This document shows positions 48,801 through 60,296 of a stretch of 64,000 bases of DNA, in pieces; position 1 is the first letter of the stretch; each line of letters begins with the position of its first letter. A program made the translations under genes and the position numbers. The notes below the pieces were generated by a model. It saw only the letters and a list, made by a program, of their open reading frames with translations, was not told the DNA's origin and did not search any database. Source of the stretch: Fulvia fulva (taxonomy: Eukaryota; Ascomycota; Dothideomycetes; Mycosphaerellales; Mycosphaerellaceae); NCBI RefSeq assembly GCF_020509005.1, contig NC_063014.1, forward strand, positions 5,766,001-5,830,000, given 5' to 3'.

Positions 48801-50857
48801 AGAGTGAGACGATCTATAAGCGCGTCATCATGAAGCTCTATGACAGACAAAGGGGCGAAGGCGTTATCCAGCAGCTTCACGAACGGCCTTTTATGGTGAT
48901 ACCCGTTCTCCTGAACCGCATGAAGGAGCGCCTCGAGACCTGGAAGATGGCACAGCGCGAGTGGGAGAAGGTCTGGCGCGAGCAGACGCAGAAGATGTTC
49001 TGGCGATCTTTGGACCATCAGGCTGCCCAGACCAAGCACATCGACAGACGCCAGTTCCAGAACAAGACGCTGCAGTCGGAGGTGCAGGTAAAGTACGAGG
49101 AGATGAAGCGACAGAGTCACATCAACCCAACTCTGATCCGCCAACCACAGCTGGAGTATGAGGTCACCGATAAGGACGTTGTCGTTGATACTGCTTTCTT
49201 GATCTTGTCGCATGTCGATGCGACGCTGTCAACGGAGCAGCCGAAGCTGTTTACCTTCATCAGGGACTTCGTCGCCCTCTTCTTTGGTTTCGATGCTGAT
49301 GCTCTGAAGGAGGAGATCGACAACAGGTTTCAGCCTTCGCCTGGCAATGAGCCTGCCGATGATGCAGCTTCTGTTAGCGAAGAGGGCGCGGCGGGTAGCT
49401 CTCGCAAGGGCGGCGCTGCTAAAAATGGCGGCGGACTTCTGCGACAGGCTCTCAACCGTGGCAGGAAGCCCAATCGAACGCGCGACGATAGCGCTAGCCG
49501 CGCATCAACACCTGAGATTGCGTCGAATGCTGACGAGGAGATGGTTGTTGATACTGTCGAGGATACTGGAGAGAAGCAGGATGTATCAACAGGTCGATGG
49601 CTGGAGCATCCTACTGGCGGCAACACTGCTGGCAGCAAAGACATCAACCCACACGAGCCACAGAAGAGGACTCTCTATCGATGCTGGGCCAACACATCGA
49701 TCTACTGCTTCATTCGGTTGTTCTTGATCTTGTACGAGCGATTGTGCAAGCTTAAGGCGGCGGAGCAGGAAGTCAAGAAGACTGTTGAGAATGCCTCGCG
49801 AGTGAAGCCAGCGATCGAGTTGGGCATCGCCGACAAGCTGCCAATACAATACTTCCACGACACCACCCCGACTGCCAACTACTACACCCAGATGCTTGGC
49901 ATGTTTGAGGACGTGCTTCGCGGTGACAAGGAAGTTGGTGAAGTCGAGGACACACTTCGACGCTTCTACTTGCGATCTGGATACCAGCTCTACCCCTTCG
50001 AGAAGATCATCACCACCTTGACACGAGATGCCATTCAGGTCATGAACAGCGAAGGCAAGGACAAGTCCGCAGACATCTACAGTCTTTTCAAGAAGGACCG
50101 CATGAAGGACACCAGCACTGCCCAGCAACAGACGGACTATCGCAAGTCGGTGGAGAAGATGGCTAAGGACTCTGAAATCTACCGTATCGACTTCGAAAGC
50201 TCCAACACTGAGGGTTTCTGGCCTGAGGATGGATGGACTGGCCCCCAGTTCGCGAATAAGGTCAAGATCTACCTCTCGAAGAAGGACGACCCGATCGGCG
50301 CAGACGGTCTGACTGTCATGGATCGCGAGAATCAATGGCGTTACTACATTGCCAGCTACACGAGCATGGACAACACTGATGGGGTGCAGATCGGCTCGAT
50401 CAACTATCCCTTCCTGATCGCCAACATCAAAGCTTATGGAGCTGATCCTCGTTCCGAGACTTTCCCACCTGTTGCCAGCGACGCACATGCGCAGGGCGTT
50501 CTTGAGAAATCCCGCATCCTCGACATCAAGAATGAGGAAAAGCTCGAAGTTCGCATTGCGGTCAATAATTACAAGGCGCAGTTTTCACCGAACACCTTCG
50601 AGGCTTTCTATTCGAAGCTTGAGGAGAGAGAGAAGGGCATGGAAGGTGTTGAGGCGGCGGAAGAGGTGCATGGTCTGAGAGAGGAGGGTGTCATGGATCG
50701 ATTTTTGATGATGAATGAAGCGATGAAGGATGTGAGTAAGGAGGATGTGGAAAAGGTCAACGCGGACTTCGGCGGTCTGGTTGAGAGGGGTGTGGGTGCG
50801 GAGGGCAATGGTGAGGGTGTGGATGAGGGGGAGGAAATGGAGGTTGATGAGTTGTAA
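45834..50857 (+). CDS. SIN3: Transcriptional corepressor Sin3
   Basis: Three exons, 45834-45925, 46116-47493 and 47630-50857, 1,565 residues. The N-terminus is Pro/Gln-rich with an Arg/Glu run ([20 protein letters not shown]). PAH1 lies near 260 ([20 protein letters not shown]), PAH2 near 477-560 ([12 protein letters not shown], then [20 protein letters not shown] across the second intron) and PAH3 near 704 ([20 protein letters not shown]). The HDAC-interacting domain is at about 770-880 ([20 protein letters not shown]). The Sin3 C-terminal domain follows, and an acidic tail ends the protein. Sin3 scaffolds the Rpd3 histone deacetylase complexes, with PAH domains binding repressors. All junctions keep frame. 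Confidence 0.96.
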
Positions 50858-51249
50858 TTGACCTTTGCTTTGCTTTGGAGCGAGTATGAGAGAGAGAGGC
50901 TTGGACGCGTGGTACGACTGACTACTCGGGACGACGGTTCTGATGTGTGTGTGTGTATTACGTGCTTAAACTTGTTACGATAGCTATAGACGTACAGAAC
51001 AGAAGATGCTCTTGATACAGGACGGGCGCAACCGTGCTTTGCATTCATGTCTCTCGAATATCGCCGACGACAGGAAGCCCAGTCTATGCCAGCTTTGGCC
51101 TCTCTCTGTCCACAAAATTTAAGCCGTGCGCACCTTCGACGTTCGACACAACTGCCCTGAACTCCGACTATCTTACGACCCTCGGGATCGTATGCTCCAC
51201 GATCCTCCCCTACATGTATTACATGTATTTCGAGCTGTCTGGCAAGGGC

Positions 51250-51931
51250 CAAGCCCTCGACTTCATCAAATACGGCACCCGAAAAGAGTCGTCCTCAGCA
51301 CCTTTTTTCTCCCTAATCTCAAGAGCTTCCCGCTTATGCTCGAACACCGCCACGAACCTCTCAAGCTCATCCCGCGTCGACTCGAAACTCTCCATTTGGA
51401 ATTCAAGTCGATATGCCTCTCAGCCTTTCCTGTCCCTGACTTGCAGATCCGCGCCTGCAGCGCTACGCTGACACCGCTCTTCCGTGCCGCGCGGAGGTGC
51501 TGGGAGAGCATGCTCCAGTGCTCGGTGAAGGAACACGATCCTGACGGGCTGGGCAGGTTTAGCACGATGGCGCGGACACCCTGGGCAGGGGCGTTGGTTA
51601 GGAAAGTGCGGACGTGGGTGGCGGCGTTTTTGGAGGGAGGGGAGGAGAGGTTGAGGTTGAGCTGGACGGTGTTGAGGGTGAAGATGTAGTCGCTGCCGTT
51701 GGTCGGCGCGGAGTTGTTTGCAGGTGCGGGTTAGGGCGGTGGCGGTGTGGAGGGCGTGGCGGCGGTGGTTTGTGATGGTGAGGGTTGGAGGAGGGTGAGG
51801 GGGAAGATTGTGTTGCGGGTTTCCGCTGGGAGCTCGAGGAGGCGGCAGCGGGGAGGGTGTGGGGTGGTGGTGTAAGCGTGGGAGGATAAGGCTGCTATGT
51901 CGGGTGCCGTGGTTGGAGTGGAGGATGCCAT
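51250..51931 (-). pseudogene. F-box-like fungal gene relic, several frameshifts
   Basis: From ATG 51931 the minus strand reads MASSTPTTAPDIAALSSHAY and then CRLLELPAETRNTIFPLTLL, the F-box-like opening of a large expanded fungal family (LLELPAEIRNxIY). The frame then changes: a second frame has HALHTATALTRTCKQLRAD, the first resumes with FTLNTVQLNLNLSSPPSKNA through LPSPSGSCSFTEHWSMLSQH, and a third carries ESTRDELERFVAVFEHKREA. No splice sites explain these switches, so I call it a pseudogene. It lies between SIN3 and the RIP-mutated block, but it shows small insertions and deletions rather than C-to-T transitions. Confidence 0.65.
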
Positions 51932-52075
51932 CTTTCGTTGGGGTGGTGGTCTAGTTTGTGGCTGTGGCTGTGGTGAAGTGCTGATGGTGATACCAGAGTG
52001 GATGCTGTGCTGTTGTGATTTCGAAAGCTGAGATATCGTTGCGTGGTGATATCAGAGTCGATGTTGTGCGGATGT

Positions 52076-52432
52076 GATTAAGCGTAGCGACCGAGCGCTA
52101 GCCACACCGGAGTACGAGCTTGCGAGTACGTAGGTGAGGCGTCAGCGAGGGAGTGAAGCTCTATACCAGCCCTCAACTAGCCTTGGCGCCCGCTCTGATT
52201 GGTCAACTTTCAAGTTTTAGGGTCACGTGACCTACCGCACTGTGCCTGTTGGCGAACTCGCAAACATATACTCGTCGCTAACGCCTATGTCGTCGTATAA
52301 TAAGTACTGTACGTCGGGTAGTAGTAGCGTAGATCGTACGCTACTTTATAGTCTAGAAGGGTTAGTAGAGAGCTCCACTCCGCTACGCTTACCTTTAGAG
52401 GTTTATAACCGCTAATAGTACATTTTGTTAAA
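52076..52432. repeat. Repeat A, copy 2 (half intact, half RIP-mutated)
   Basis: Second copy of the element at 2937-3300. From about 52,165 to 52,304 it is identical to copy 1. From 52,305 to its end it differs from copy 1 by 15 substitutions, all C-to-T or G-to-A, 13 of them in the CpA/TpG context. Its first ~85 bp differ from copy 1 mainly by small gaps and segment changes. The left flank holds an imperfect 35-bp direct repeat (from GGTGATACCAGAGT at about 51,988 and GGTGATATCAGAGT at about 52,046). Confidence 0.85.
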
Positions 52433-52580
52433 AAGTTCTCCCGTAGCCCTTATAATATTATAAAAACACTACGATGTCCTTCGTCTATATATAGTAGTCG
52501 TAGTATCGTAGGAACAACGCTAGGGTATATAGAATATACGTTTTAGAGGTTTTATAAGAGGTAGAACTAAGAAAAGTATA

Positions 52581-52632
52581 ACGTACTTTACTACCGAGCG
52601 GGCCACTTTTACTAAGAACTATATCACTTCTA
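52581..52632 (+). repeat. Left terminal inverted repeat of the Fot1-like element
   Basis: Begins ACGTACTTTACTACCGAGCG after TA (52579-52580). It pairs with 53628-53696, with CA/TA-type differences from RIP. Confidence 0.85.
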
Positions 52633-53627
52633 TAGATATAGCTATATAACTACTATTATAGCGTAGATTGTCTTCAAACGAGGCCAAACTGACCTTAGCT
52701 GTCTAGGCCACGAAACGCGACGCGATAATTACGAATCGACTTGCTACAAAGGTATACGACGCGTCTCTACCTATACTAGGGTATCGATTGAATAGACGAC
52801 CTCCTCGGGGTGACTACGAGCCCAATTCAAAGAAGCTTATAGAGCTAGAAGAGAGGGCGATACTTAAGTATATACTCGAGCTAGATCTTAGAGGTTTCCC
52901 GCTATTAAAGGCTAGTATATAAGTAATAGCCGATTTATTACTATAAGAGAAGGGTCTTAAGCCCGCTAGTCTTAATTAGACAGATAGGTTTATTAGGCGG
53001 TATCGTAAGCTAAAGGTTCGTATAATACGTAGATACGATTGTTAGCGAGCCCTAATAGAAGATCTAGATGTTATCGAGAAGTGGTTCTTACTTGTACGTA
53101 ATATAAAGAAGAAGTATAGCATCCTTAACTAGGACATCTATAACTTCGACGAGACAGGGTTTATAATAGGTGTCATTACGTCTTAGAGCGTCGTTACGGG
53201 TTTAGAAAGGCGTAGTAGAAAGAGGAAGGTCGTTTAATAGGGTAATAGAGAGGGAGTAGAGACCTAGCGTATTAGATAGCTCTTATACGAAGCGAGATTA
53301 GTAAGCTACGTAAGTCTAACGAGGCCCTTACATAGCGGAAAGCACGAAAGCGCAAGTATATTCAGTCTAGAGGGTCTCTAACCTTCGATAAGGCGTCGTA
53401 ATTAATACCTCTAGAGGATACTAGGAGGTAGGAAGTAAGTAGAGAGCCGCTAGATAGTGTTCGGCTAGTACTAAGGCTACGACGCTATAAGCGATATAGC
53501 GAGTCGGGGCATAACGTACGCACCTATTAAGTAGACTCGCTAGATAGCGAAGAATCTAAAGAGGAATTGTCCTCCTAGTAACGATTCTATAGGATATCGC
53601 CGTATTAAGATACCGTCGTAATTAAAG

Positions 53628-53696
53628 TAGAAGTGGTATAGTTCTTAGCAAAAGTAGCCCGCTCGGTAGTATAGCCCGCTTAGTAGTGAAGCACGT
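53628..53696 (-). repeat. Right terminal inverted repeat of the Fot1-like element, with a 17-bp internal duplication
   Basis: Reverse complement starts ACGTGCTTCACTAC and is followed outside by TA (53697-53698). Compared with the left repeat it carries one extra ~17-bp unit (TAAGCGGGCTATACTAC), a tandem duplication of the adjoining CGAGCGGGCTA segment. Confidence 0.8.
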
Positions 53697-53698
53697 TA

Positions 53699-54931
53699 TA
53701 GTAATATAACTAGTTACTATAAATCTAATGTTCCTATATATTTAAATATCGGTAAACGCTAAATCCTTAAGATTTTCAGATCTGAAATTTTTAGATTTTA
53801 AGCTTTATATATATAGTAACTTACTATATAATATATAACTATAAGTTATATAGAAACGTATGTTTCATTATAAAGAGTAACTAACTATAAGTTATAGATT
53901 TAAGAGAATTAAAAAAAAGTCTAAGAATCGTAAGTTTAGATTATACTAGGGTTATAGCAGTACTTTCTAATATAATAAGGGTTATAGGAGTACTTTCTTA
54001 ACACAATGTAGGGATATAGCGGTATACTTTTGCTATAAAGCAACACGGTAGTATTCTTCGACATAATAAGAGATATAGGAGTATTTTACCGGGGCCGGAC
54101 AGTCGTCAAAAGGTCTTTATATAACTATATTAGCTAAGGATGTCCTTAAAACACTCAATCCTACTATATAAGCCAAGGCTGTCCTCAAAAAGACTAAACC
54201 TCACTATAGCGGCTAGGAGGGTCCTTAAAACCCTTCTACGCTTCCTCGTACTTAGGCTTATACAAATTAAGTAGAGTTGATTATTGTAGTATCGTCTAGA
54301 ACAATAGTGTACGGTAAGCTAATTGACTCATCCTTCGAGATCGGACACAGTCTAATCAATAAGCAAGTCATTCTCTAAGGTTTGTAATTAAGCCTTATTA
54401 TAAGTAAGCAAGTTAGAAGCCTATAGCTTAGTCAGTATTTTTAAACAATTAAGCAGTGTTTTCTCCTTCGTTTATAAGCCTTATAAGTATATCTATGTCG
54501 TTTTATAAGGTGTTGTTAATAATATTCAAGGTCATATCGATTTAAGAAGGTAGAATTCTAGGAAGTACGGACCTATCTCTAAGCTAATTAGACTACGTAC
54601 CGACGGTTACGTACTTTCCCGCTTTAGATTTCCCGACTTCTTAATTCCGACGCGTCTATCTCAACCTCTAAGTATCAACTTCACGACCTTACTATACTAT
54701 AATATAGACTCGTAGCAAGTTAAAACTATGTTACCGTACCGGCGTATATTTACTTAAACCCGCGGGCACGTACCTAGACCTCGCGCCCGCTAACTAATCC
54801 GACTAGCGGCTTAGCGCCCGTATATAACTCTCGCGCCCTCCGCGCCTCCCTTAGATAGAACATCTATTCGACTTATACCTTACCCGACTACGTACTTATA
54901 CCTACTTATAACACTTCGAATAGATTATTAC
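53699..54931. other. RIP-mutated unassigned DNA with degenerate tandem repeats
   Basis: Between about 53,940 and 54,085 a unit like GGGTTATAGCAGTACTTTCT recurs four times in altered form. Between 54,121 and 54,240 a ~40-bp unit (ACTATAT..GCTAAGG..GTCCTTAAAA) recurs three times. A CpG-keeping, GC-richer patch lies at about 54,755-54,855. No coding relic was recognised. This is the left side of the sequence into which the copia element inserted, so it may belong to the same old element as the region after 60,538. Confidence 0.6.
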
Positions 54932-55166
54932 TATTAAATAGGTACGGGTAGATAGTAGCGGAGTAGAGTAAGAGATCAATCTTTAACTAACTAACAGTAC
55001 GAGTATATAGCAATATATTAGGAACTAATATGTTAATTGTATTGGATGTCTATCTAAGCTAAAAGGGAGAGAAGGTATCTCCCTATAAGCTAAGTTATCG
55101 TAGATGCCTTAGGCTGCTAGATCACTTCCTGATTGTTAACTCCCTTTAAGATGCTACATCTTAACA
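54932..55166 (-). repeat. 3' LTR of the copia element
   Basis: Left LTR in the window. On the element strand it begins TGTTAAGATGTAGC; its other end is RIP-altered (plus strand TATTAAATAGG against TGTTGAAACAGG in the other LTR). It differs from the right LTR almost only by transitions. ATTAC lies just outside. Confidence 0.93.
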
Positions 55167-55180
55167 CTCCTACTCATCTC
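55167..55180 (-). promoter_or_regulatory. Polypurine tract of the copia element
   Basis: On the element strand, GAGATGAGTAGGAG directly precedes the 3' LTR. Position and purine content match the plus-strand primer site. Confidence 0.7.
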
Positions 55181-55654
55181 GTATAGGAGGTTACAGTCTG
55201 CTCACTTCCTATTAATAGTACTTAGACCTTTTTATAACAGGTTAAGCTAGCTTATAAACCTCTAGAAGTATAGACTAGTCTTTAGTTTTATAAACCCGTC
55301 TATAACTATCTTAGAGGTTAGGGTGTACTTAATAGCAATAAGCCTCCTCTACTAAAGTTTCCTAATAGCGTTATAGGCAATGTTAATGTGCTTCGACTTG
55401 TTATAAACATGTGTATCTTTTACTAGGGTAAGGGCAGCTTGATTGTCACCTCTTAATTAGACTAGTCTTAAATTTGATACAGTCTCCTAGTTTCTAGTAA
55501 TTCTTAGTTAATAGGAACAGTCTCCTACTAACTTTAGACAATCCATTTCTCTTAGTAGTGAAGCTAGGAATTGGGACTGCTTCGTATATACATTTATAGC
55601 TATATATTTAGCCTCTATTATAGATGTTGCTACAGACTTTTGCTTCTTACTTAT

Positions 55655-55873
55655 CTAAGAAACCGGTGCCCTATAGAGGAAGAAGACATACCTAAGGATT
55701 GAGACTCTGTCTACTTTGTCTATAGCATAATCAGAATTATAGTATCTAATAAGGTGTCCTTTTCTAGACTTTGAGAACTGAAGTCCTAGATTAGGGTATG
55801 ATCCTAGGTACCTAGTAATCTTCTTCAAAGCCTTCATGTAGTAGGTGGATAGGTCACTCACAAATGAGCTCAT
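55655..55873 (-). pseudogene. RNase H part of the copia polyprotein (open relic)
   Basis: A 72-codon stretch without stops: MKALKKITRYLGSYPNLGLQ, HLIRYYNSDYAID and VSILRYVFFLYRAPVS. It corresponds to the copia segment with the conserved GYSDADYA and S-x-x-G-Y-V-F motifs, altered here to YYNSDYA. It is part of the element and not a separate gene. Confidence 0.85.
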
Positions 55874-58800
55874 CCTTCCTAGGGCAAAAGCAATGTCTAG
55901 CCTTGTAATTGTTACTAGCTACATCTAAGTACTATTGATACTCTAGTACTCTACCTTGTCACACCTCTTATCTATATAGCTTGAAGGTTTGAGGGCCTCA
56001 TCGCTGTCTATAGGTAAGTGTATAGGTGCTACCTTCTTATAGTTCATTCCTATCTTGGCTAGGCTATCCCTAACAAAGTGTCCTTAGTCAAGTTTTAGGA
56101 TTCCTCTCTTCCTATCCCTTATGACTCTTATGCTAAGGATCTTTTTAGGTTTACCTAGATCTTTGATCTCAAAGATCTTGCCAAGTTCTCTTTTGAACTA
56201 GAGAACATCTATTAACTTTAGTATAGCAATTGGAATGTCATCTATATATATAAGGATTATAATCTCCCTCTTCTTATAGATAAGTAGGCATAGATCCACT
56301 TCTAACTATATGAATCTAATCTCTCTAAGCTTTGATACATAGAGTTGATTCCAATCTCTAGCTACTTACTTAAGTCTATATAAGCTTTTAAGGATTTTGA
56401 ACACTATATTTAGTAGAAGCTCAACTCCTAGTAGTAGTAACATAAAGATGACTTTATAGAGGGTGCTTTCTGTGAATGCATTGTTCACATCTACTTAGTG
56501 AAGATGAAGATCCTTCTTATACATAATAGAAAACACCCTAAGGGTGTCCTGTCTTACTATAGGTACAAATGTCTCTATAAAGTCAACACCAAACTTCTAT
56601 AAGAAGCCCCTTATAACTAGTCTAGCCTTGAACTTTTCAATAGCTCTACTAATGCTTCTCTTAATATTAAAGACCTATCTTAATTTTAGTAGAACAGAAT
56701 TTTCCTAGGTGTTGTTACTCTATAGAGTATCTAGTTCCTTTTAGGTTGCTTCCTTCTAAAGATGTCCCTATTTCTTGTCATTTATAGCATTCTTATAGGA
56801 TTTTGGAATTAGGACCTCTTGCTTATATATAATAGCTTCTATAGTTACTATAAAGGCTATTTCCTTAACTTCTTCTAGGAATTCGCTATCCTATAGTATT
56901 GAACTGTCCACTGATTGTATAGCTACAAAGAAAGCTTAGTAAAAAGTAGCAAGGTTCTCTAAGAGGTCTATTACTTCTCCTACTTTAGTGGTTAGTTCGG
57001 GCTTAGGGACTATAGATTTTGGGGCTTTCTATTTCATGTCATAGCCCTGAACATTATAGTCAGCCTTTCTCTTTCTAAGGGATGATTTAGGGACCGTCAC
57101 TTATGACCTAGTAACGTCTATTTCCTAGGGATCTAGGGAGCTTCTCGCAATTAGCTAATCGATTTTCTGAAATTCCCCTACGTTCTCCGGAGGTTAGGGA
57201 AGTTATATAAACAGCTTTCTCGGCTGAGCGACTTTAGGGCTCTTAATTAGCTGATCTATTTCGGGGGTGCTTTAATGGACGCCTGAATAGTAGGTAGATT
57301 GTCCTAAGGATACGTTCTTCCTCGGCCTTCCTAAGGGCTTCCTAGCTAGTACGCTACTTAGTAGACTTAATGTTATAACATTAAGACCTATATCACCTCT
57401 AGGCTAGTCCTTAAACAAGTCTATATATATGTATTGTTTAACAGCTCTTATGTCTAGTTCCTAAAAGAGCTAGGATTTAGCTATGTTTTCAATATACCTA
57501 ATAAACACTACTTCTTTACCCCTATTTATCAGCTTGTTACTTCTTGCCTATTAAGGTTAGGATCTTATGTCTATATAGACAACAGCTTTACATCCCTAAA
57601 CTTTCAAATGCTTGATAGTCGGTTTGATACTATTAAAAGCCTTATCTAGTAAAACCTTAAACCTATCGTAATCTAGGCTATTTAGCAGTTTGTTCCTTAT
57701 ATAAGTTTGGGCCTCTAGTGCTTTAGGCTAAAATTCAACCGGCATTTTAGCCTCTTCAAGCATTGCCCTTATAGAGTCCTCTAAGGTTTGTATTGACCTC
57801 TCAACTAGTCCATTCTATAGAGAGTTATATACCTTAGTCGGCTCGAGCCTAATCCCTAAATCCTTCTCCTACTACTTTACTAATACAATAAGTTCTTTTG
57901 TATCGTTAAGCCTTACTACTTTTAGTTACGCTAATAATTTCCTCTCTGCTTTAATCTTCTAGTTCTAGAGAGCAACTAGAGCATCTTCTCTTTTCCTAAG
58001 AGGAAAGGTCCACTTCTTCCTAGAGAAGTTGTTAACAATCTCAAAACAGTATTTAAATCCTAGTCTTAAGATTAGTAGTGGGCTATATATGTCAATAGAT
58101 ATAAGGGCAAGTCTTTTAGGTCTTCTCTCTATAACTTTGCCTTTGTACTTCTTTATCTTTACTATTGAACATACTCTACACTAGTGAAAGCTATCCTTAG
58201 GGATATGAATAGGTTCTTTTAAGTCTATTACCTTATAAAGATTCTAGAGCAAATTCTTCCTAAAGTGTATAAATCTTCTATACTAAAGCTCCTACTACTT
58301 TAGGTCGGTCTCTAATTAAGCAGTTACAAAGGCTTTCTCTATTAGTAGTGTATATAATGAGTAATGTGCCCGTTCTTATAGGAGAGGAGAAATCTTATTA
58401 ATGAATAGAACCCCCCTAAGGAGCTTTGTCTAGACAATAGTCTTACTAGAGGGGGAAATAAGAGAAAATGATAGAGGTTGTATACTAAACTGCTTGCTAA
58501 ACTAGTTCTAGAAAACTAGGTTTACTCCTAGCTTAGGTATAAGTAGGACATCTTCTAAAACAACCTTTCTACTAGCTCTCCTAACCATCTCTACATTCCT
58601 AATATAAGTGGCCAATAAAAACCTACCTCCTACTTTGATCCATTTCTTCCTTATTAAGGGAGTTATAGATCTAAAGAGGCAGCTTTAGTCATTTATATAG
58701 GATGAAGTATAGGAGTTAAGTAACTACTCTAACGAGGGGAACTTGCCTTAGACTTCTACAGTTGAGTGAGCCACTTCATTATACTCATTATTATCAGACA

Positions 58801-60280
58801 TTGTCTCTAGGGATGAGCTGTATAAGTCACGTGACTCTTAGGCGGAAAACCCTTTTCTAGTCTTCTTTGCTTTAGAGGTATAAGACTAGGCCTAGTTCTT
58901 CTAGAGCGACAGTATATTAGCGCTAAGTTTCTTCACCATTTTCTTAAGTTCTTCTATAGAGGACTTCTCTCTTAGTGTCCTCCTTAAAGTAGGTAGTAGA
59001 GTTCTCTTCTTCTTAATATATATTATATTCTAGGAAGATAGTAGTTAGGAATAAGATCTAAGGACCTTTCTTACCTTAGGTAGACTAGGGCAGTCCTTGA
59101 TCAGATAATCCTTCTTATAGAGAAGGTAGGAGAGTAGTCTTACTAGACCTAAGGGCTTAACCTAGGTGGCTACTATACTATACTTAGCCTTAGAGGGATC
59201 TAACCTAACTTCTTAAGCTTTAAGGATCTTTAAGGTCCTTTTATGATCTATCTTTAGCTAAGCTATAATAGTATCCCTAGCTATATAGTAGTTAGGTAGC
59301 AGTAAGCTTAAGAGCTAGGTCATCCTTACATTAGCTTTCTTATAATGCTGACCCTCTAGGTCAACATCAGCAATCCTTTTTCTAAGAGAAACTAGGTGTG
59401 TCTATACAGATCTAATAGTGAACTCTTTACTTATCTTAAAGGTCATAAATTGCTTTATAAGCTTATATATATAGGTTAGTAGCACCTAGCTATACTTATT
59501 CTAGAGATACACCTACTTCTTAGTAGCTCTTCTAGATTTATATAAGCCCTTAAGCTCAAATTCATCTTCTTCTATAATCCTACTAAGGATACTAAAGTTG
59601 TATACTATATTATGTCTTATCTATATTAGCATATTAAGGATCTCTTTAGTTATAGCCTCTTCTAAGAGTCTTAGAGTCTTGCCCTTAATATTGTCAAAAG
59701 ACACTTCTATTAGGTTATTAATTACAAAGAATGCTAATTAGCTCTCTATCTTATATCTCTAAAGGTTGAACTATCTCTTCTAATTGTCCCTCCTAAGAAT
59801 TGGGATTTTGCCTCCCTTCTCCTCTATCTTCTCTTAGTATAAATCTATAATAGATTAGATGTAATAAAACAAGGTGTGTATGTTCTAAAGTAGTAGCTCA
59901 GATCCTACTAAGGCTTCTAGTATAGAATAGGAAAGTTCGTAGGTATAGATACTAAGGCCTACTTAGTAAAGTAAAGAAGGAGCGGTATAAGGTCTCGGGG
60001 CTAGGACATAGGTCTGTCTCTCCTAGTAGAGCTTTAAATGACTTACTTGAAGTCCTTCTTAATAGTATCTCGATACAGTTCTACCTATAGAGTATCTTCA
60101 AGGTATTGGCTTTAAGTAAGCCGTATAGAGTCCTTGTCTAGGTTACCTATTACTTAGTATCGAACTAAGCTCCTTAATAGGATAGACGGGGTAGACTTCT
60201 GATTCCCAGATGTTTTCTGCTACGATAGTAAGGGATACAAGTAACCTGTACTGATATAGGTTGCTCTTATTCCTGCATAA

Positions 60281-60296
60281 ACCCGGGCTTATAACC
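60281..60296 (-). promoter_or_regulatory. Primer binding site, complementary to the anticodon arm of initiator tRNA-Met
   Basis: On the element strand GGTTATAAGCCCGGG follows the 5' LTR directly. Its complement reads GGGCTTATAACC, matching the initiator tRNA-Met anticodon arm GGGCTCATAACC except for one C-to-T in a CpA context, which RIP explains. Drosophila copia is known to use a cleaved half of this tRNA in the same way. Confidence 0.8.

Larger units (their letters stand above)
52581..53696 (+). mobile_element. Fot1/pogo-type DNA transposon, internally deleted and RIP-mutated
   Basis: Terminal inverted repeats of about 50-70 bp start ACGTACTTTACTAC and, on the other strand, ACGTGCTTCACTAC; both ends are flanked by TA, the target of the Tc1/mariner-pogo group. 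Inside, one plus-strand frame with RIP stops reads the CENP-B-type HTH region (KKLIELEERAILKYILELDL; TDRFIRRYRKLKVRIIRRYD; ALIEDLDVIEKWFLLVRNIK) and the start of the DDE domain (DIYNFDETGFIIG). After GNRE at about 53,250 the catalytic core is missing and the frame jumps to the basic C-terminal tail (RKARKRKYIQSRGSLTFDKA). The element is 1,116 bp, where I would expect about 1.9 kb for autonomous members. It cannot move by itself. Confidence 0.88.
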
